Shown here piece after piece: positions 34,671-45,213 of a DNA stretch of 64,000 nucleotides. A model generated the notes under the pieces. It was not told where the DNA came from and did no database searches. It was given only the letters and a program-made list of their open reading frames with translations. This DNA comes from Lutibacter sp. (lineage in GTDB: Bacteria > Bacteroidota > Bacteroidia > Flavobacteriales > Flavobacteriaceae). The DNA lies in contig NVWM01000002.1 in assembly GCA_002733665.1 (NCBI GenBank), forward strand, positions 119,593 to 183,592. The letters are read 5' to 3'. The translations under genes were made by a program, and so were the position numbers. Each line of letters opens with the position of its first letter. Position 1 is the first letter of the stretch.

Positions 34671-36794
34671 TTAACCTTTTGCTTTTTCAATTACTGCTTC
34701 AGATACATTAGAAGGAGTTTTTGCGTAATGTGAGAATTCCATTGTTGATGTTGCTCTACCAGAAGATAATGTTCTTAACGTAGTTACATATCCAAACATT
34801 TCTGATAATGGAACATCTGCTTTTACAACTTTTGCTCCTGCTCTATCGTCCATCGCATTAATAGTTGCTCTTCTTCTATTTAAATCTCCCACTATATCTC
34901 CCATGTTTTCTTCAGGAGTTACAACATCCATTTTCATGATTGGCTCCATGATTACTGCTCCTGCTGCTTTCGCTGCTGCCTTGTAACCTAATTTTGCTGC
35001 CAATTCGAATGAAAGCGCATCAGAATCCACAGGGTGGAAAGATCCATCTTTTAAAGTAATCTTCATTGTATCCATTTCAAAACCTGCTAAAGGACCATTT
35101 GACATAGCTTGCGTAAATCCTTTTTCTACAGAAGGGATAAATTCTTTAGGTACACGCCCTCCTTTAATCTTATCTATAAATTGTAAACCGACTCCTTCGA
35201 AATCTTCATCAACAGGACCCATTTCGAATGAAATATCTCCAAACTTACCACGTCCTCCAGATTGCTTCTTATAAGTTTCTCTGTGCTCTGTAGTTTTTGT
35301 TAATGCTTCTTTATATTCTACTTGAGGTTCTCCTTCATTTACTTCAACTTTAAATTCACGTCTCAATCTATCGACAATGATATCTAAGTGTAATTCTCCC
35401 ATTCCTGAGATAATAGTTTGACCTGAAGCTTCATCAGTTTTTACTTGAAAAGTTGGATCTTCTTCTGACAATTTTGCCAAAGCCATTCCTAACTTTTCAA
35501 CATCTACCTTAGTTTTAGGCTCAACTGCAATACCAATTACTGGATCTGGAAAATCCATTGATTCTAAGACAATAGGATGTTTCAAATCTGACATCGTATC
35601 ACCTGTTCTAATATCTTTAAAACCTACAGCCGCACCAATATCTCCTGCTTCAATATAATCGATAGCATTTTGTTTATTAGCGTGCATTTGATAGATTCTT
35701 GAAATACGCTCTTTTTTTCCAGAACGGTTATTCAAAATATATGAACCTGCATCTAAACGTCCAGAATATGCTCTAAAAAATGCTAAACGACCAACAAAAG
35801 GATCGGTAGCAATTTTAAATGCTAGTGCTGCAAAAGGTTCCTTAACATCTGGTTTACGAGAAATCTCTTCTCCTGTATCAGGATGTGTACCTATAATAGC
35901 CTCTTTATCTAAAGGTGAAGGTAAATATCTACAAACTGCATCCAATAAAAATTGAACTCCTTTGTTTTTAAACGCTGAACCACAAATCATTGGTATGATT
36001 GCCATATCCATAACTGCAGCTCTTAAAGCAGCGTGTACTTCATCTTCTGTAATAGAATCTTCATCTTCCATGAATTTTTCTAACAAATTTTCATCGTAAC
36101 TTGCTACTTCTTCAATCAATAAGGCTCTGTATTCTCTTGCTTCTTCTTTTAATTCTTCTGGAATATCAATAACATCAAATGTGGCACCATTGTTTTCTTC
36201 ATGCCAGACAATTGCTCTGTTTTTTACTAAATCAATAATCCCTTTAAAATCTCCTTCTTCTCCAATCGGTAGAACAATCGGCACTGCATTAGAACCTAAC
36301 ATTTTTTTCACCTGACGATTTACCATTAAGAAATCAGACCCTTGACGGTCCATTTTATTAACGAAACCGATTCTTGGAACTTTATAATTATCAGCCAATC
36401 TCCAGTTAGTTTCAGATTGTGGTTCAACACCATCAACTGCACTAAATAAGAAAACTAAGCCATCCAATACACGCAAAGATCTATTTACTTCAACAGTAAA
36501 ATCTACGTGACCTGGAGTGTCAATAATATTAAAATGGTATCCTTTTGCATCTTCTGTTGGTTCTCCATTTTCTGTTGGAAAATCCCAAGTACAAGTTGTA
36601 GCCGCAGAAGTAATTGTAATACCTCTTTCCTGCTCTTGTTCCATCCAGTCCATTGTTGCTGCACCATCATGTACTTCTCCAATTTTATGAGAAACACCTG
36701 TATAATAAAGGACACGCTCAGTAGTTGTTGTTTTACCAGCATCAATATGAGCAGCAATCCCAATATTTCTTGTATATTTTAAATCTCTTGCCAT
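34671..36794 (-). CDS. fusA: Elongation factor G
   Basis: The GTPase that drives ribosomal translocation. The 707-residue protein has the P-loop AHIDAGKTT (15-23), the DTPGHVDFT switch region, [10 protein letters not shown], and the five-domain order ending in domains IV and V ([20 protein letters not shown]). Nothing is missing, so this is the catalytic EF-G and not a GTPase-less paralogue. It lies between rpsG and rpsJ. Confidence 0.98.
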   Translation of the reverse strand: MARDLKYTRNIGIAAHIDAGKTTTTERVLYYTGVSHKIGEVHDGAATMDWMEQEQERGITITSAATTCTWDFPTENGEPTEDAKGYHFNIIDTPGHVDFTVEVNRSLRVLDGLVFLFSAVDGVEPQSETNWRLADNYKVPRIGFVNKMDRQGSDFLMVNRQVKKMLGSNAVPIVLPIGEEGDFKGIIDLVKNRAIVWHEENNGATFDVIDIPEELKEEAREYRALLIEEVASYDENLLEKFMEDEDSITEDEVHAALRAAVMDMAIIPMICGSAFKNKGVQFLLDAVCRYLPSPLDKEAIIGTHPDTGEEISRKPDVKEPFAALAFKIATDPFVGRLAFFRAYSGRLDAGSYILNNRSGKKERISRIYQMHANKQNAIDYIEAGDIGAAVGFKDIRTGDTMSDLKHPIVLESMDFPDPVIGIAVEPKTKVDVEKLGMALAKLSEEDPTFQVKTDEASGQTIISGMGELHLDIIVDRLRREFKVEVNEGEPQVEYKEALTKTTEHRETYKKQSGGRGKFGDISFEMGPVDEDFEGVGLQFIDKIKGGRVPKEFIPSVEKGFTQAMSNGPLAGFEMDTMKITLKDGSFHPVDSDALSFELAAKLGYKAAAKAAGAVIMEPIMKMDVVTPEENMGDIVGDLNRRRATINAMDDRAGAKVVKADVPLSEMFGYVTTLRTLSSGRATSTMEFSHYAKTPSNVSEAVIEKAKG

Positions 36795-36800
36795 TTCTAA

Positions 36801-37277
36801 TTAAAATCTAAAGTGTGAAAATGCTTTATTAGCTTCTGCCATCTTATGAACATCCACTCTTTTCTTAACAGCAGCACCTTCTTCTTTTGCAGCAGCTAAA
36901 ATTTCTGCAGCAAGTTTTTGTGCCATTGTTTTTTCATTACGTTTTCTTGTATATGATATTAACCATTTTATTGCCATAGAAATCTTACGATCTGGTCTAA
37001 TTTGCTGTGGAATTTGAAATGTTGCTCCACCAACTCTTCTGCTACGAACTTCAACTTGCGGCATAACGTTACCTAAAGCATCTTTCCATATTTCTAATGA
37101 TGATTTTTCTTCGTCTTGTTTCTTTTCTTCTACGATATCTAACGCATCATAAAATACTTTAAAAGCTGTTGATTTTTTACCATCCCACATTAAGTTATTT
37201 ACAAAACGTGTTACCATTTGATCATTAAACTTTGGATCCGGTAAAAGAATTCTTTTTTTCGCTCTTCTTTTTCTCAT
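36801..37277 (-). CDS. rpsG: 30S ribosomal protein S7
   Basis: The primary organiser of the 30S head, and in E. coli the repressor of the str operon. The 158-residue protein has [20 protein letters not shown] and [20 protein letters not shown]. The gap to fusA is six bases. Confidence 0.98.
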   Translation of the reverse strand: MRKRRAKKRILLPDPKFNDQMVTRFVNNLMWDGKKSTAFKVFYDALDIVEEKKQDEEKSSLEIWKDALGNVMPQVEVRSRRVGGATFQIPQQIRPDRKISMAIKWLISYTRKRNEKTMAQKLAAEILAAAKEEGAAVKKRVDVHKMAEANKAFSHFRF

Positions 37278-37304
37278 GTCTTTACATTAATAGTTTTAAT
37301 AAAT

Positions 37305-37676
37305 TTACTTTGGACGTTTTGCTCCATATTTAGATCGACGTTGAGTTCTTCCCTCAACACCAGCAGTATCTAATGCTCCACGAACTATGTGGTATCTAAC
37401 TCCAGGTAAATCCTTAACTCTTCCACCTCTAACTAATACTATCGAGTGCTCTTGTAAATTATGTCCTTCTCCAGGAATATATGCATTCACCTCGTTACCG
37501 TTTGTTAAACGAACCCTTGCTACTTTTCTCATTGCTGAGTTAGGTTTTTTAGGTGTCGTTGTATAAACACGAGTACACACTCCTCTTCTTTGAGGACATG
37601 AATTTAAAGCAACCGATTTACTCTTCTTAGTTTTACTGGTTCTTCCTTTACGTACTAATTGTTGTATAGTTGGCAT
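37305..37676 (-). CDS. rpsL: 30S ribosomal protein S12
   Basis: Decoding-centre protein. The 123-residue protein has [20 protein letters not shown] and the loops [12 protein letters not shown] and [12 protein letters not shown]. The two lysines whose change gives streptomycin resistance are the wild-type residues. It is the first gene of the ribosomal block, with a consensus promoter upstream. Confidence 0.98.
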   Translation of the reverse strand: MPTIQQLVRKGRTSKTKKSKSVALNSCPQRRGVCTRVYTTTPKKPNSAMRKVARVRLTNGNEVNAYIPGEGHNLQEHSIVLVRGGRVKDLPGVRYHIVRGALDTAGVEGRTQRRSKYGAKRPK

Positions 37677-37732
37677 ACTAATTTGCTATTGTTTACGTTT
37701 TTTAATTGTTAAACTCTCTTTTTAAGAGTGTG

Positions 37733-37762
37733 CAAATGTACAATTATTTTCTATTAATTCAA
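37733..37762 (-). promoter_or_regulatory. Strong Bacteroidota promoter of the rpsL operon
   Basis: On the minus strand TTG (37762-37760), a 19-base spacer and TACATTTG (37740-37733), an excellent consensus match. It leaves a leader of about 50 bases before the rpsL start. The leader holds a small hairpin ACTCTT..AGAGT. Confidence 0.8.
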
Positions 37763-37850
37763 GTACTGTTTAATTTATTTTTAAGATAGTTTTACTTATC
37801 AATAGAATAGCCTATATTCACAAGGAATTTCTAACTCATTTTTTAATCAT

Positions 37851-39542
37851 TTGAAACTATTTTTTACACCTTATATTTATAGCCTCTTTTTTTTTGTAGG
37901 AATTCACAATCTACAGGCGCAAAAAATTGAATTAAAAATTATTGATAGCGATTCAATAAACACTTCTATTTTAAATACAATTGCATTCAGTCGTTTTCAT
38001 CAAGATGAAAAATCTGTTTACAACGAATCTGACAGCATTTCAAAAAAACTTACAAAAATTGGTTTTATCAATAATTATGTTACAACTATAAAAAAGCAAG
38101 ATTCAATTTATACTGCTTTTTATTCATTAGGTGAAAATAAAAAATCAATTACTATTTACTACGATTCAAATTCTATCGATTTAAATAATATCAAAACTTT
38201 TTCTTCTGATTTCTCTGAAAATTATTTTAAAATAACTACTAATACTATTTCGACTGTATTAAATAGTCTTGTAAATCAGTTGGAAAAAGACGGAAACTCA
38301 TTTGCTGAAATATCGCTTAAAAACATTTCTACCATAAATGATGAACTATTTGCATATTTACACATCAATAAAACCATCCGAAGGAAAATTGATGACATCT
38401 CAGTTAATGGGTACGTTAATTTTTCAAAATCATTTGTAAAGCATCGCTTAAACCTTAAAAAAGGAACGGTGTTCAATACTGATAAATTAAAATTTGCCTC
38501 TGAAACTATTCAAACACTTCCCTTCGTGTCAGAAATAAAGCCTCCTGAAGTTTTATTTACTAATGACTCTACGACTGTCTATCTATATTTACAAAAAAAC
38601 AAATCAAATAAGTTTGATGGCTTGATTGGGTTTTCATCAGATGAAAAAGGAAAACTTTATTTTAATGGATATTTGGATTTACTATTAAATAACATTTTTA
38701 ACAAAGGAGAAAACGTATCAATCAACTGGAAAAGTAATGGAAATGACATAAAACGATTTAATCTTTCAGTTGAGACTCCTTATATCTTTAATTCACCAGT
38801 AACTCCAAGAGCGTCTTTTAATATACATAAGCAAGATTCAACTTTTTTAAACATTAGGGCTTTGATTGACTTATCATATGCCATTAATCCTCAAAATAGT
38901 ATTTCAGCGAAATTTCAAACAGAAAAGTCTAATGAATTAATAAATGATAATTCACAAAACAATATTAATGAGTTTAGCAATCTTTTTTATGGAATTTCTT
39001 ATACATATAGAAAAGTAAATCCTTTTAAACCTTTCCAAAATAAATTTTTCTTTAATATTAATGCTCTTTGGGGAAATAGAACATTAACTTTAGATTCTAA
39101 AAAATCTGCACAGCGTAAATATGAATTAACTGCAAGTTATAATTGGACACTAAATCAAAAAAACTCAATTTTTATAAAAAACAATAATGCATTATTTACA
39201 TCTGACAAATTATTTACCAATGAAATATATAGAATCGGAGGGTCAAATTTCATTAGAGGGTTTGACGAAGAAAGTATTTTTACTTCTACCTATAGCATAT
39301 TGAATTTAGAATATCGGTATCATTTAGCAAACCTCTCCTATTTATATTCTATTACTGATTTCGCATACATCCTAAACGATATTCAAAATGATAGTGAGCA
39401 ATTATACAGTATTGGCCTTGGCTACACCTATAAGATAAAGTCGGGAGTAATAGATGTAAGTTATGCACTTGGAAAAACTTCTGAACTCCCTTTTGACTTC
39501 AACAACTCAAAGTTTCATATAAAATTGATTCAATTTTTTTAA
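37851..39542 (+). CDS. Omp85-superfamily outer-membrane protein
   Basis: A 563-residue protein with a Sec signal peptide (about 1-23, ending in LQAQ). One or two POTRA-like regions follow (around 95-250), and then a C-terminal beta barrel. The barrel contains the Omp85 signature loop in RIGGSNFIRGFDEES (about 463-477), where RGF is the conserved L6 motif, and ends in an aromatic residue. BamA-, TamA- and ShlB-type proteins share this layout and insert or secrete outer-membrane proteins. The precise branch is unclear; it is shorter than BamA (about 800 residues). The start is TTG. It is independent of the SusC gene. Confidence 0.75.
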   Translation: MKLFFTPYIYSLFFFVGIHNLQAQKIELKIIDSDSINTSILNTIAFSRFHQDEKSVYNESDSISKKLTKIGFINNYVTTIKKQDSIYTAFYSLGENKKSITIYYDSNSIDLNNIKTFSSDFSENYFKITTNTISTVLNSLVNQLEKDGNSFAEISLKNISTINDELFAYLHINKTIRRKIDDISVNGYVNFSKSFVKHRLNLKKGTVFNTDKLKFASETIQTLPFVSEIKPPEVLFTNDSTTVYLYLQKNKSNKFDGLIGFSSDEKGKLYFNGYLDLLLNNIFNKGENVSINWKSNGNDIKRFNLSVETPYIFNSPVTPRASFNIHKQDSTFLNIRALIDLSYAINPQNSISAKFQTEKSNELINDNSQNNINEFSNLFYGISYTYRKVNPFKPFQNKFFFNINALWGNRTLTLDSKKSAQRKYELTASYNWTLNQKNSIFIKNNNALFTSDKLFTNEIYRIGGSNFIRGFDEESIFTSTYSILNLEYRYHLANLSYLYSITDFAYILNDIQNDSEQLYSIGLGYTYKIKSGVIDVSYALGKTSELPFDFNNSKFHIKLIQFF

Positions 39543-39625
39543 TTGTAAGACGCAACCTTTTAATGTATTATCCATCTTCTTTTTAGGATATCTACAAAAG
39601 TCGTTAACATTTATTTAACTTTTTT

Positions 39626-39648
39626 AACTTTTTTTATGTTAAAAAGTT
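39626..39648 (+). repeat. AT-rich hairpin upstream of susC
   Basis: AACTTTTT (39626-39633) and AAAAAGTT (39641-39648) form an 8-bp stem with a 7-base loop. It lies 57 bases before the SusC start and could end the preceding gene or belong to the SusC leader. Confidence 0.4.
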
Positions 39649-39704
39649 GGTTTATTAAGTAAAATTTAAGACTTTTGGCGTTAATTAATTCAAATAATTA
39701 TAAA

Positions 39705-42700
39705 ATGAAAACAAAGTTTAATGGAATTTTAACGCTATTATTAGCGTTTGTGGTGCAATTAACATTTGCACAATCAAAGACTATTTCTGGTACTGTATCT
39801 GATGGTTCAGACTCTTTACCTGGAGTAAGTGTTATAATTAAAGGTACTCAAACAGGTACTGAAAGTGATTTTGACGGTAACTATTCAATTACTGCTAATG
39901 CTGGAGATGTTCTTCAATATAGCTTTGTTGGAATGGGAACAATTGAAAAAACTGTTGGTGCTGCCAACACAATCAATGTAACGATGACTGCTGAAGCAGA
40001 ATCTCTTGCTGAAGTTGTAATTTCTGGTTTTAATCGTAAGATTGAAAAGAGAAGTTCTACTTTTGCTGTTCAGAGTTTGAACAACGAAGATCTTTCAGTA
40101 GCAAGAGAAGCGAACATAGCAAACAGTTTATCAGGTAAAATTTCTGGTGTACAAGTTACTGCAAGTTCTGGTTCTGTTGGTGCTTCTTCTCGTATTATCC
40201 TTAGGGGTGCAAGTTCTATTACTGGTAATAATCAACCTCTTTATGTAGTTGATGGTGTGCCTTTAGACAACACGAACTATGGTAATGCTGGTTCAGGTGG
40301 AGGTAGAGATATGCCAAACGGTGTAGCTGATATCAATCCAGATGACATTGAAGCAATAAATGTATTGAAAGGACCTGCTGCTGCTGCACTTTACGGTGTA
40401 AGAGCATCAAATGGTGTAATTGAGATTACTACTAAAAAAGGGAAACAAGGTACTAATTTAGGTATTAGTTTTAATTCAAATGTTCAATTTGACAATCCTT
40501 TAATTTTAAATGATTATCAAAATTCATATGGGCAAGGTTCAAACCCTTACACATTTGAGTGGATTGATGGTACAAATGGAGATGGTGGAGTTGATGAAAG
40601 TTGGGGACCACCTTTAGATGTAGGTTTAGAATTTGTTCAGTGGGACTCTTATAGAGTTGGAGGTGCTCCATTACCTTGGGTTTCTCATCCAAATAACATT
40701 AAAGACTTTTTTGCTACAGGTGTACAATTAAGTAATAGTATCTCTTTTTCAGGAGGAACTGAAGATTTAGCATATAGATTATCTATGGGTAAATTTGATC
40801 AAACTGGTATGGTTCCATTTACTGACTATAATAGATTTACAGTTGGTGGTAGTTCTTCATATACAATTTCTGATAAATTTACTACTTCATTAAACTTAAA
40901 CTATACTAAATCTGGAAGTGATAACTTACCTTATGTAGGTTATGATAATGAAAATCCTGTACAACAATTTATTTGGTCTGGTAGACAAGTTGATTTCAAT
41001 GCTTTAAGAGATTGGAGAAACTTACCTTTATCACCTGTAGGAACTGCAGCTGAAGGAACTCCTTTAAACTGGAATACAGTATTTCAAAACAATCCATTTT
41101 GGGTGTTAGAAACAAACTTAAGAGATTTCAAAAAAGATAGAATCGTTGGTAATGTAGGTATGAACTATGAAATTAACGAACACTTTACATTATCTGGAAA
41201 GGTTGGTCTTGATCACTGGAATTCTATTGCAACTCAAAGAAGAGCTTTTGGTAGTAATAATGGCCCTAATGGTTCATATAGCGAAACTATCAGATCTTAT
41301 TCTGAAAGAAATGCTGAATTATTATTAGGTTATACTACAGATATTAATGAAGATTTCTCATTTGATTTAAGTGTTGGTGGTAACCAAATGAAGAGAGATA
41401 CTAAATTAAATTTCTTATCTGCTCCTCAATTACAATTACCAGGTTTATATAACACAAATAACTTGAGAGCTGGTTCTACTTATGTAGCTGTTAACACTTC
41501 AAATGAGAGACGTATTAATAGTGTGTATGGATTTGGAAAATTATCTTATAAAAATTATTTATTCTTAGAATTTACTGGAAGAAATGATTGGTTAAGTGTA
41601 TTACCAGTAGATAATAATAACTTTTTCTACCCATCTGTTACAGCAAGTGCTGTAGTTACAGATATGTTAGGAACAGAATCTGATATCTTATCTTTCTTAA
41701 AGTTAAGAGGTGGATGGGCTGAAGTTGGAGGTGGACCTCTTGCTCCATATAGTTTACAACCTACATATGGTTTATCAACTACTCCGTTTGGAACTACAAC
41801 TGTTGGTTTTTTACCAAATACTTTGAACAATCCTAATATTAAACCAGAAACTACTACAGGAACTGAGTTTGGTATTGACGTAAGATTCTTTGATAGCAGA
41901 TTGAGAATAAATGCTACGTATTATGATCAAACTACGGTTGATGCAATTATAGCAGCTCAGGTATCTGCAGCTTCTGGATATACTTCTACATTTAGAAATA
42001 TTGGTGAAACAAACAATAAAGGTTATGAAATTCAACTTGGTGCAACTGTAGTTGATAAAGGTGACTTTAAATTTGATGTAGATTTAAACTTTGCTGCAAA
42101 TGAGAACACTGTTGTTTCACTTGGTGGATTAGAATCATTAGTTCTTGGTGGACAATGGAGTATGACACTTGAAGCAAGAGAAGGAATGCCTTATGGTGTT
42201 ATTGTTGGTTCTTCATTTAGAAGAGCTCCAGATGGACAAATCATATATGAAGATGGATTACCAGCAATTGATGGTGGTCAAAAGGTTTTAGGTGACATTG
42301 CTCCTGATTGGACTGGTGGTGCTAACTTTACATTCAAATATAAAAACTTTACTTTAGGTGCATTAATTGATGCTAAAATTGGTGGAGATATTCACTCAAT
42401 GACAACTTCTTGGGGTCGTTATGCAGGAGTATTGGAAGAAACATTAATTGGTAGAGAAACAGGTATTGTAGGTGATGGTGTAATGGTTGATCCTTTAACA
42501 GGTGCATTTGTACCAAACAATGTTGTTAGAACTGCTGAAGATTATAACAAAAGAGCGTATTCAAATAGTATTGTAGAAAGTGCTGTTTTTGATGCTTCTT
42601 ATGTTAAATTAAGACAAGTAACATTTGGTTATAAATTACCATCACAATTAATTGAAAAAACAATGTTTAAAGACATTAATGTTTCATTAGTTGGTCGTAA

Positions 42701-42839
42701 TCTTGCAATTTTGTACAAAAACTTACCTCATATCGATCCAGAAACTGCATTTAGTGATGGTAATGGTGAGCAAGGTCAAGAATTTGGTCAATTACCATCT
42801 GCAAGAAGTATTGGTTTAAACATTAGTTTAAAACTATAA
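39705..42839 (+). CDS. SusC/RagA family TonB-linked outer-membrane transporter
   Basis: It imports oligosaccharides or peptides across the outer membrane with the adjacent SusD. The 1044-residue protein has a Sec signal (ending near FAQ, residue 23), a carboxypeptidase-regulatory-like N-terminal domain (about 24-115, GTVSDGSDSLPGVSVIIKGT), a plug domain (NSLSGKISGVQVTASSGSVG, then NVLKGPAAAALYGVRASNGV) and a long beta barrel ending SIGLNISLKL. The ATG at 39705 is used because it begins the signal peptide; an upstream TTG would add 10 non-signal residues. No carbohydrate-active enzyme lies nearby, so the substrate cannot be read. Confidence 0.95.
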   Translation: MKTKFNGILTLLLAFVVQLTFAQSKTISGTVSDGSDSLPGVSVIIKGTQTGTESDFDGNYSITANAGDVLQYSFVGMGTIEKTVGAANTINVTMTAEAESLAEVVISGFNRKIEKRSSTFAVQSLNNEDLSVAREANIANSLSGKISGVQVTASSGSVGASSRIILRGASSITGNNQPLYVVDGVPLDNTNYGNAGSGGGRDMPNGVADINPDDIEAINVLKGPAAAALYGVRASNGVIEITTKKGKQGTNLGISFNSNVQFDNPLILNDYQNSYGQGSNPYTFEWIDGTNGDGGVDESWGPPLDVGLEFVQWDSYRVGGAPLPWVSHPNNIKDFFATGVQLSNSISFSGGTEDLAYRLSMGKFDQTGMVPFTDYNRFTVGGSSSYTISDKFTTSLNLNYTKSGSDNLPYVGYDNENPVQQFIWSGRQVDFNALRDWRNLPLSPVGTAAEGTPLNWNTVFQNNPFWVLETNLRDFKKDRIVGNVGMNYEINEHFTLSGKVGLDHWNSIATQRRAFGSNNGPNGSYSETIRSYSERNAELLLGYTTDINEDFSFDLSVGGNQMKRDTKLNFLSAPQLQLPGLYNTNNLRAGSTYVAVNTSNERRINSVYGFGKLSYKNYLFLEFTGRNDWLSVLPVDNNNFFYPSVTASAVVTDMLGTESDILSFLKLRGGWAEVGGGPLAPYSLQPTYGLSTTPFGTTTVGFLPNTLNNPNIKPETTTGTEFGIDVRFFDSRLRINATYYDQTTVDAIIAAQVSAASGYTSTFRNIGETNNKGYEIQLGATVVDKGDFKFDVDLNFAANENTVVSLGGLESLVLGGQWSMTLEAREGMPYGVIVGSSFRRAPDGQIIYEDGLPAIDGGQKVLGDIAPDWTGGANFTFKYKNFTLGALIDAKIGGDIHSMTTSWGRYAGVLEETLIGRETGIVGDGVMVDPLTGAFVPNNVVRTAEDYNKRAYSNSIVESAVFDASYVKLRQVTFGYKLPSQLIEKTMFKDINVSLVGRNLAILYKNLPHIDPETAFSDGNGEQGQEFGQLPSARSIGLNISLKL

Positions 42840-42872
42840 TTTTAATACATTTAAATTTAAAAAATAAAAAAT

Positions 42873-44300
42873 ATGAAACGATTTAAAATAACAATTTTCT
42901 TTTTTGCAACTTTACTTCTTACTGTAAGTTGTGATACAGATTTTGAAGAAATAAATCAAGACCCAAACAACCCAACATCTTTGCCTGCGCATTTGTTGCT
43001 GCCGCAAACAATAAGAACTATGCAAAATAATTTGAATAGTACATTTATTGGTGGTGATATGGGTGCTTGTTGGTCTCAACAATTTGCAAAAGTACAATAT
43101 AATGATGAGGCAAGATATATTCCTCGTCAAGGTACTATTGCTAGTTTTTGGAGTTCGGTTTACGCTAGTGTTATCTCTGATGCAGATGCAATGTTTAAAT
43201 TGGCTGAAGCTGAAGGTAATAATAATTTAATGGCAGTTGCTCTAACTGTACAAGCACATGCTTATGGAGTTTTAACTGACATGTATGGAGATATTCCTTT
43301 TAGTGAGGCTAATAGATCTGATGAAGGAATAGTTTCTCCTAAATATGATAGCCAAATGGAAGTTTATACTGGTGCTACTGATGGTACTCTTAATGGTGGT
43401 ATTATAGGAATGCTTTCACAAGCTGACGTACTATATGGTAGTGGTGACATTGATGCTACTTCTGATATTTTATATGGTGGTGACGTTGTAAAATGGCAAA
43501 TGTTTACAAACTCACTTAAATTTAGATCTCTTATGAGAATCTCTGATAAAGTAAGTGTTGGTGGTGCATTACAAGGTATCGTAAGTAAAGTGTTTACTTC
43601 TAATGCTGACGAAGCGAAATTAATTTATCTAAGTGCAGATCCTAATGCAAACCCATTATTTGAAAGTGTTGTATTTGGTACAAGAGGTGAGTGGAAAATT
43701 AATTCTGAAATGGTTGATAGAATGATGGCTAATAGTGATCCAAGATTACCTCAATATGCTCAGTTAAACGATGGTGGTATTTATAGAGGTAAGCCTTCAG
43801 GAATTGTTAATGTTCCTAGTGCAACTTATAACTATACTAATGTATCTGCTCTTGGTTTATTTTATTTAAGAGCTGAAGCTCCAGGTTATTATGTATCTAA
43901 TGCAGAATTAAACTTTTTAATGGCTGAAGCTGCTCAAAAAGGGTATATTACTGGAAGTGCATCTGCTTATTATAATGCTGGTCTTCAAGCATCTTTTGAT
44001 GCTAATAATGTAGCTGAGGGTGGTTATATCGCTGCAAATTCTTTAGGATCTAATGCTCTAGAACAAATAGCAACTGAAAACTGGAAAGCATTATTTGCTC
44101 AAGGTACTGAATCATTTACTGAGCAGAGAAGAACAGGATTTCCTGTTTTAACTCCTGCACTTGAAAATACTTTAGGTCAAATTCCTTCAAGAATTAATTA
44201 CCCAAATATTGAAAGTTCAATTAATGCAGCAAGTTATAATGCAGCAGTAGCTAATCAAGGTCCAGATAATTTAACTACACCATTATGGTGGATGAATTAA
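42873..44300 (+). CDS. SusD/RagB family nutrient-binding lipoprotein
   Basis: The surface lid of the SusC transporter. The 475-residue protein has lipobox TVSC (Cys20), the early INQDPNNPTSLPAHLLLPQT typical of the SusD-like_2 (PF12771) branch, helical TPR-like repeats and a C-terminal region EQIATENWKALFAQGTESFT. The SusD-like_2 type often binds peptides or mixed substrates. It follows SusC by 33 bases as a normal pair. Confidence 0.93.
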   Translation: MKRFKITIFFFATLLLTVSCDTDFEEINQDPNNPTSLPAHLLLPQTIRTMQNNLNSTFIGGDMGACWSQQFAKVQYNDEARYIPRQGTIASFWSSVYASVISDADAMFKLAEAEGNNNLMAVALTVQAHAYGVLTDMYGDIPFSEANRSDEGIVSPKYDSQMEVYTGATDGTLNGGIIGMLSQADVLYGSGDIDATSDILYGGDVVKWQMFTNSLKFRSLMRISDKVSVGGALQGIVSKVFTSNADEAKLIYLSADPNANPLFESVVFGTRGEWKINSEMVDRMMANSDPRLPQYAQLNDGGIYRGKPSGIVNVPSATYNYTNVSALGLFYLRAEAPGYYVSNAELNFLMAEAAQKGYITGSASAYYNAGLQASFDANNVAEGGYIAANSLGSNALEQIATENWKALFAQGTESFTEQRRTGFPVLTPALENTLGQIPSRINYPNIESSINAASYNAAVANQGPDNLTTPLWWMN

Positions 44301-44334
44301 TTAATAATAATAATAAATTTAAAATTTAACAAAA

Positions 44335-45189
44335 ATGAAAAAAATATTAAATATTTTAGTACTGTTTTCTTTAGTATTCATTTACTCATGTGATGATAAT
44401 GCTGATTTTAACATAGATGCCCCTGAAATTACTGCAGGAGAAATGAGTGCTATAGTAGGTGTTCGTAGCACATCTGATGGTAAGCTTTTAGGAGCTCCAA
44501 GTTCTACTGACTTATCAACTGCTACAGTTGCATTTTCAGATACTTCTTTAGAATTAGAAGTGTATCTTTTATCTGGTGGTGTTGACGTTAGTTCTTATGA
44601 ATTAATGAAGTCTATCAATGGTGGACCTGAAGTAACAGTTGCAACAAGTGCAACTTTACCAATTTCAATAAGCTATTCTACACTTACTGATTTTATTGGA
44701 GATTTAGGTTTAGCTGAACCATCTCTTAGAATTGGAGATGTAATTAAATTTAGAACAAAATTTGTTCATACTGATGGTAGTATAGCATTTTCTGGACCTA
44801 ATGAAGGTACTTTTAGTGTTACTATTAACTGTTCTGCAGATTTAACAGGTAACTATACAATGACTAACACTGTTTGTGGTAGCGTATTTACTGTTGCAAT
44901 TTCTGCAAATCCTGATGGCACATGGCACATAACTCGTGGAGATGGTGGATTATTAAGTTTATGTAGTACTAATGGTACATTATTAAACCCAGCAAATATA
45001 ACTGTAGTTTGTGGTGAAGTTTTAGCAACTGGAGACTTAGATTATGGAACTGATGGTTCTGGACACGGAATTGGTGATATTACTGGCGGAAATTGGGATG
45101 CTAATACTGGTACATTAACTATGTCACATACAGATGCATTCTTTTCTTGGTCTGGTGGTTCATATGAATCAACATACGTTAGACAATAA
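44335..45189 (+). CDS. Surface lipoprotein of unknown function, susCD-linked
   Basis: A 284-residue lipoprotein (lipobox YSC, Cys19). No family is certain. The first half is beta-rich, with YELMKSINGGPEVTV. The second half has GNYTMTNTVCGSVFTVAISA and GTWHITRGDGGLLSLC, with several cysteines that may form disulfides. It follows SusD by 34 bases and precedes a similar lipoprotein, so it is probably an accessory binding protein of the same uptake system, as often encoded after susD. Confidence 0.75.
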   Translation: MKKILNILVLFSLVFIYSCDDNADFNIDAPEITAGEMSAIVGVRSTSDGKLLGAPSSTDLSTATVAFSDTSLELEVYLLSGGVDVSSYELMKSINGGPEVTVATSATLPISISYSTLTDFIGDLGLAEPSLRIGDVIKFRTKFVHTDGSIAFSGPNEGTFSVTINCSADLTGNYTMTNTVCGSVFTVAISANPDGTWHITRGDGGLLSLCSTNGTLLNPANITVVCGEVLATGDLDYGTDGSGHGIGDITGGNWDANTGTLTMSHTDAFFSWSGGSYESTYVRQ

Positions 45190-45213
45190 TAATATTAATA
45201 TAAAATAAACAAA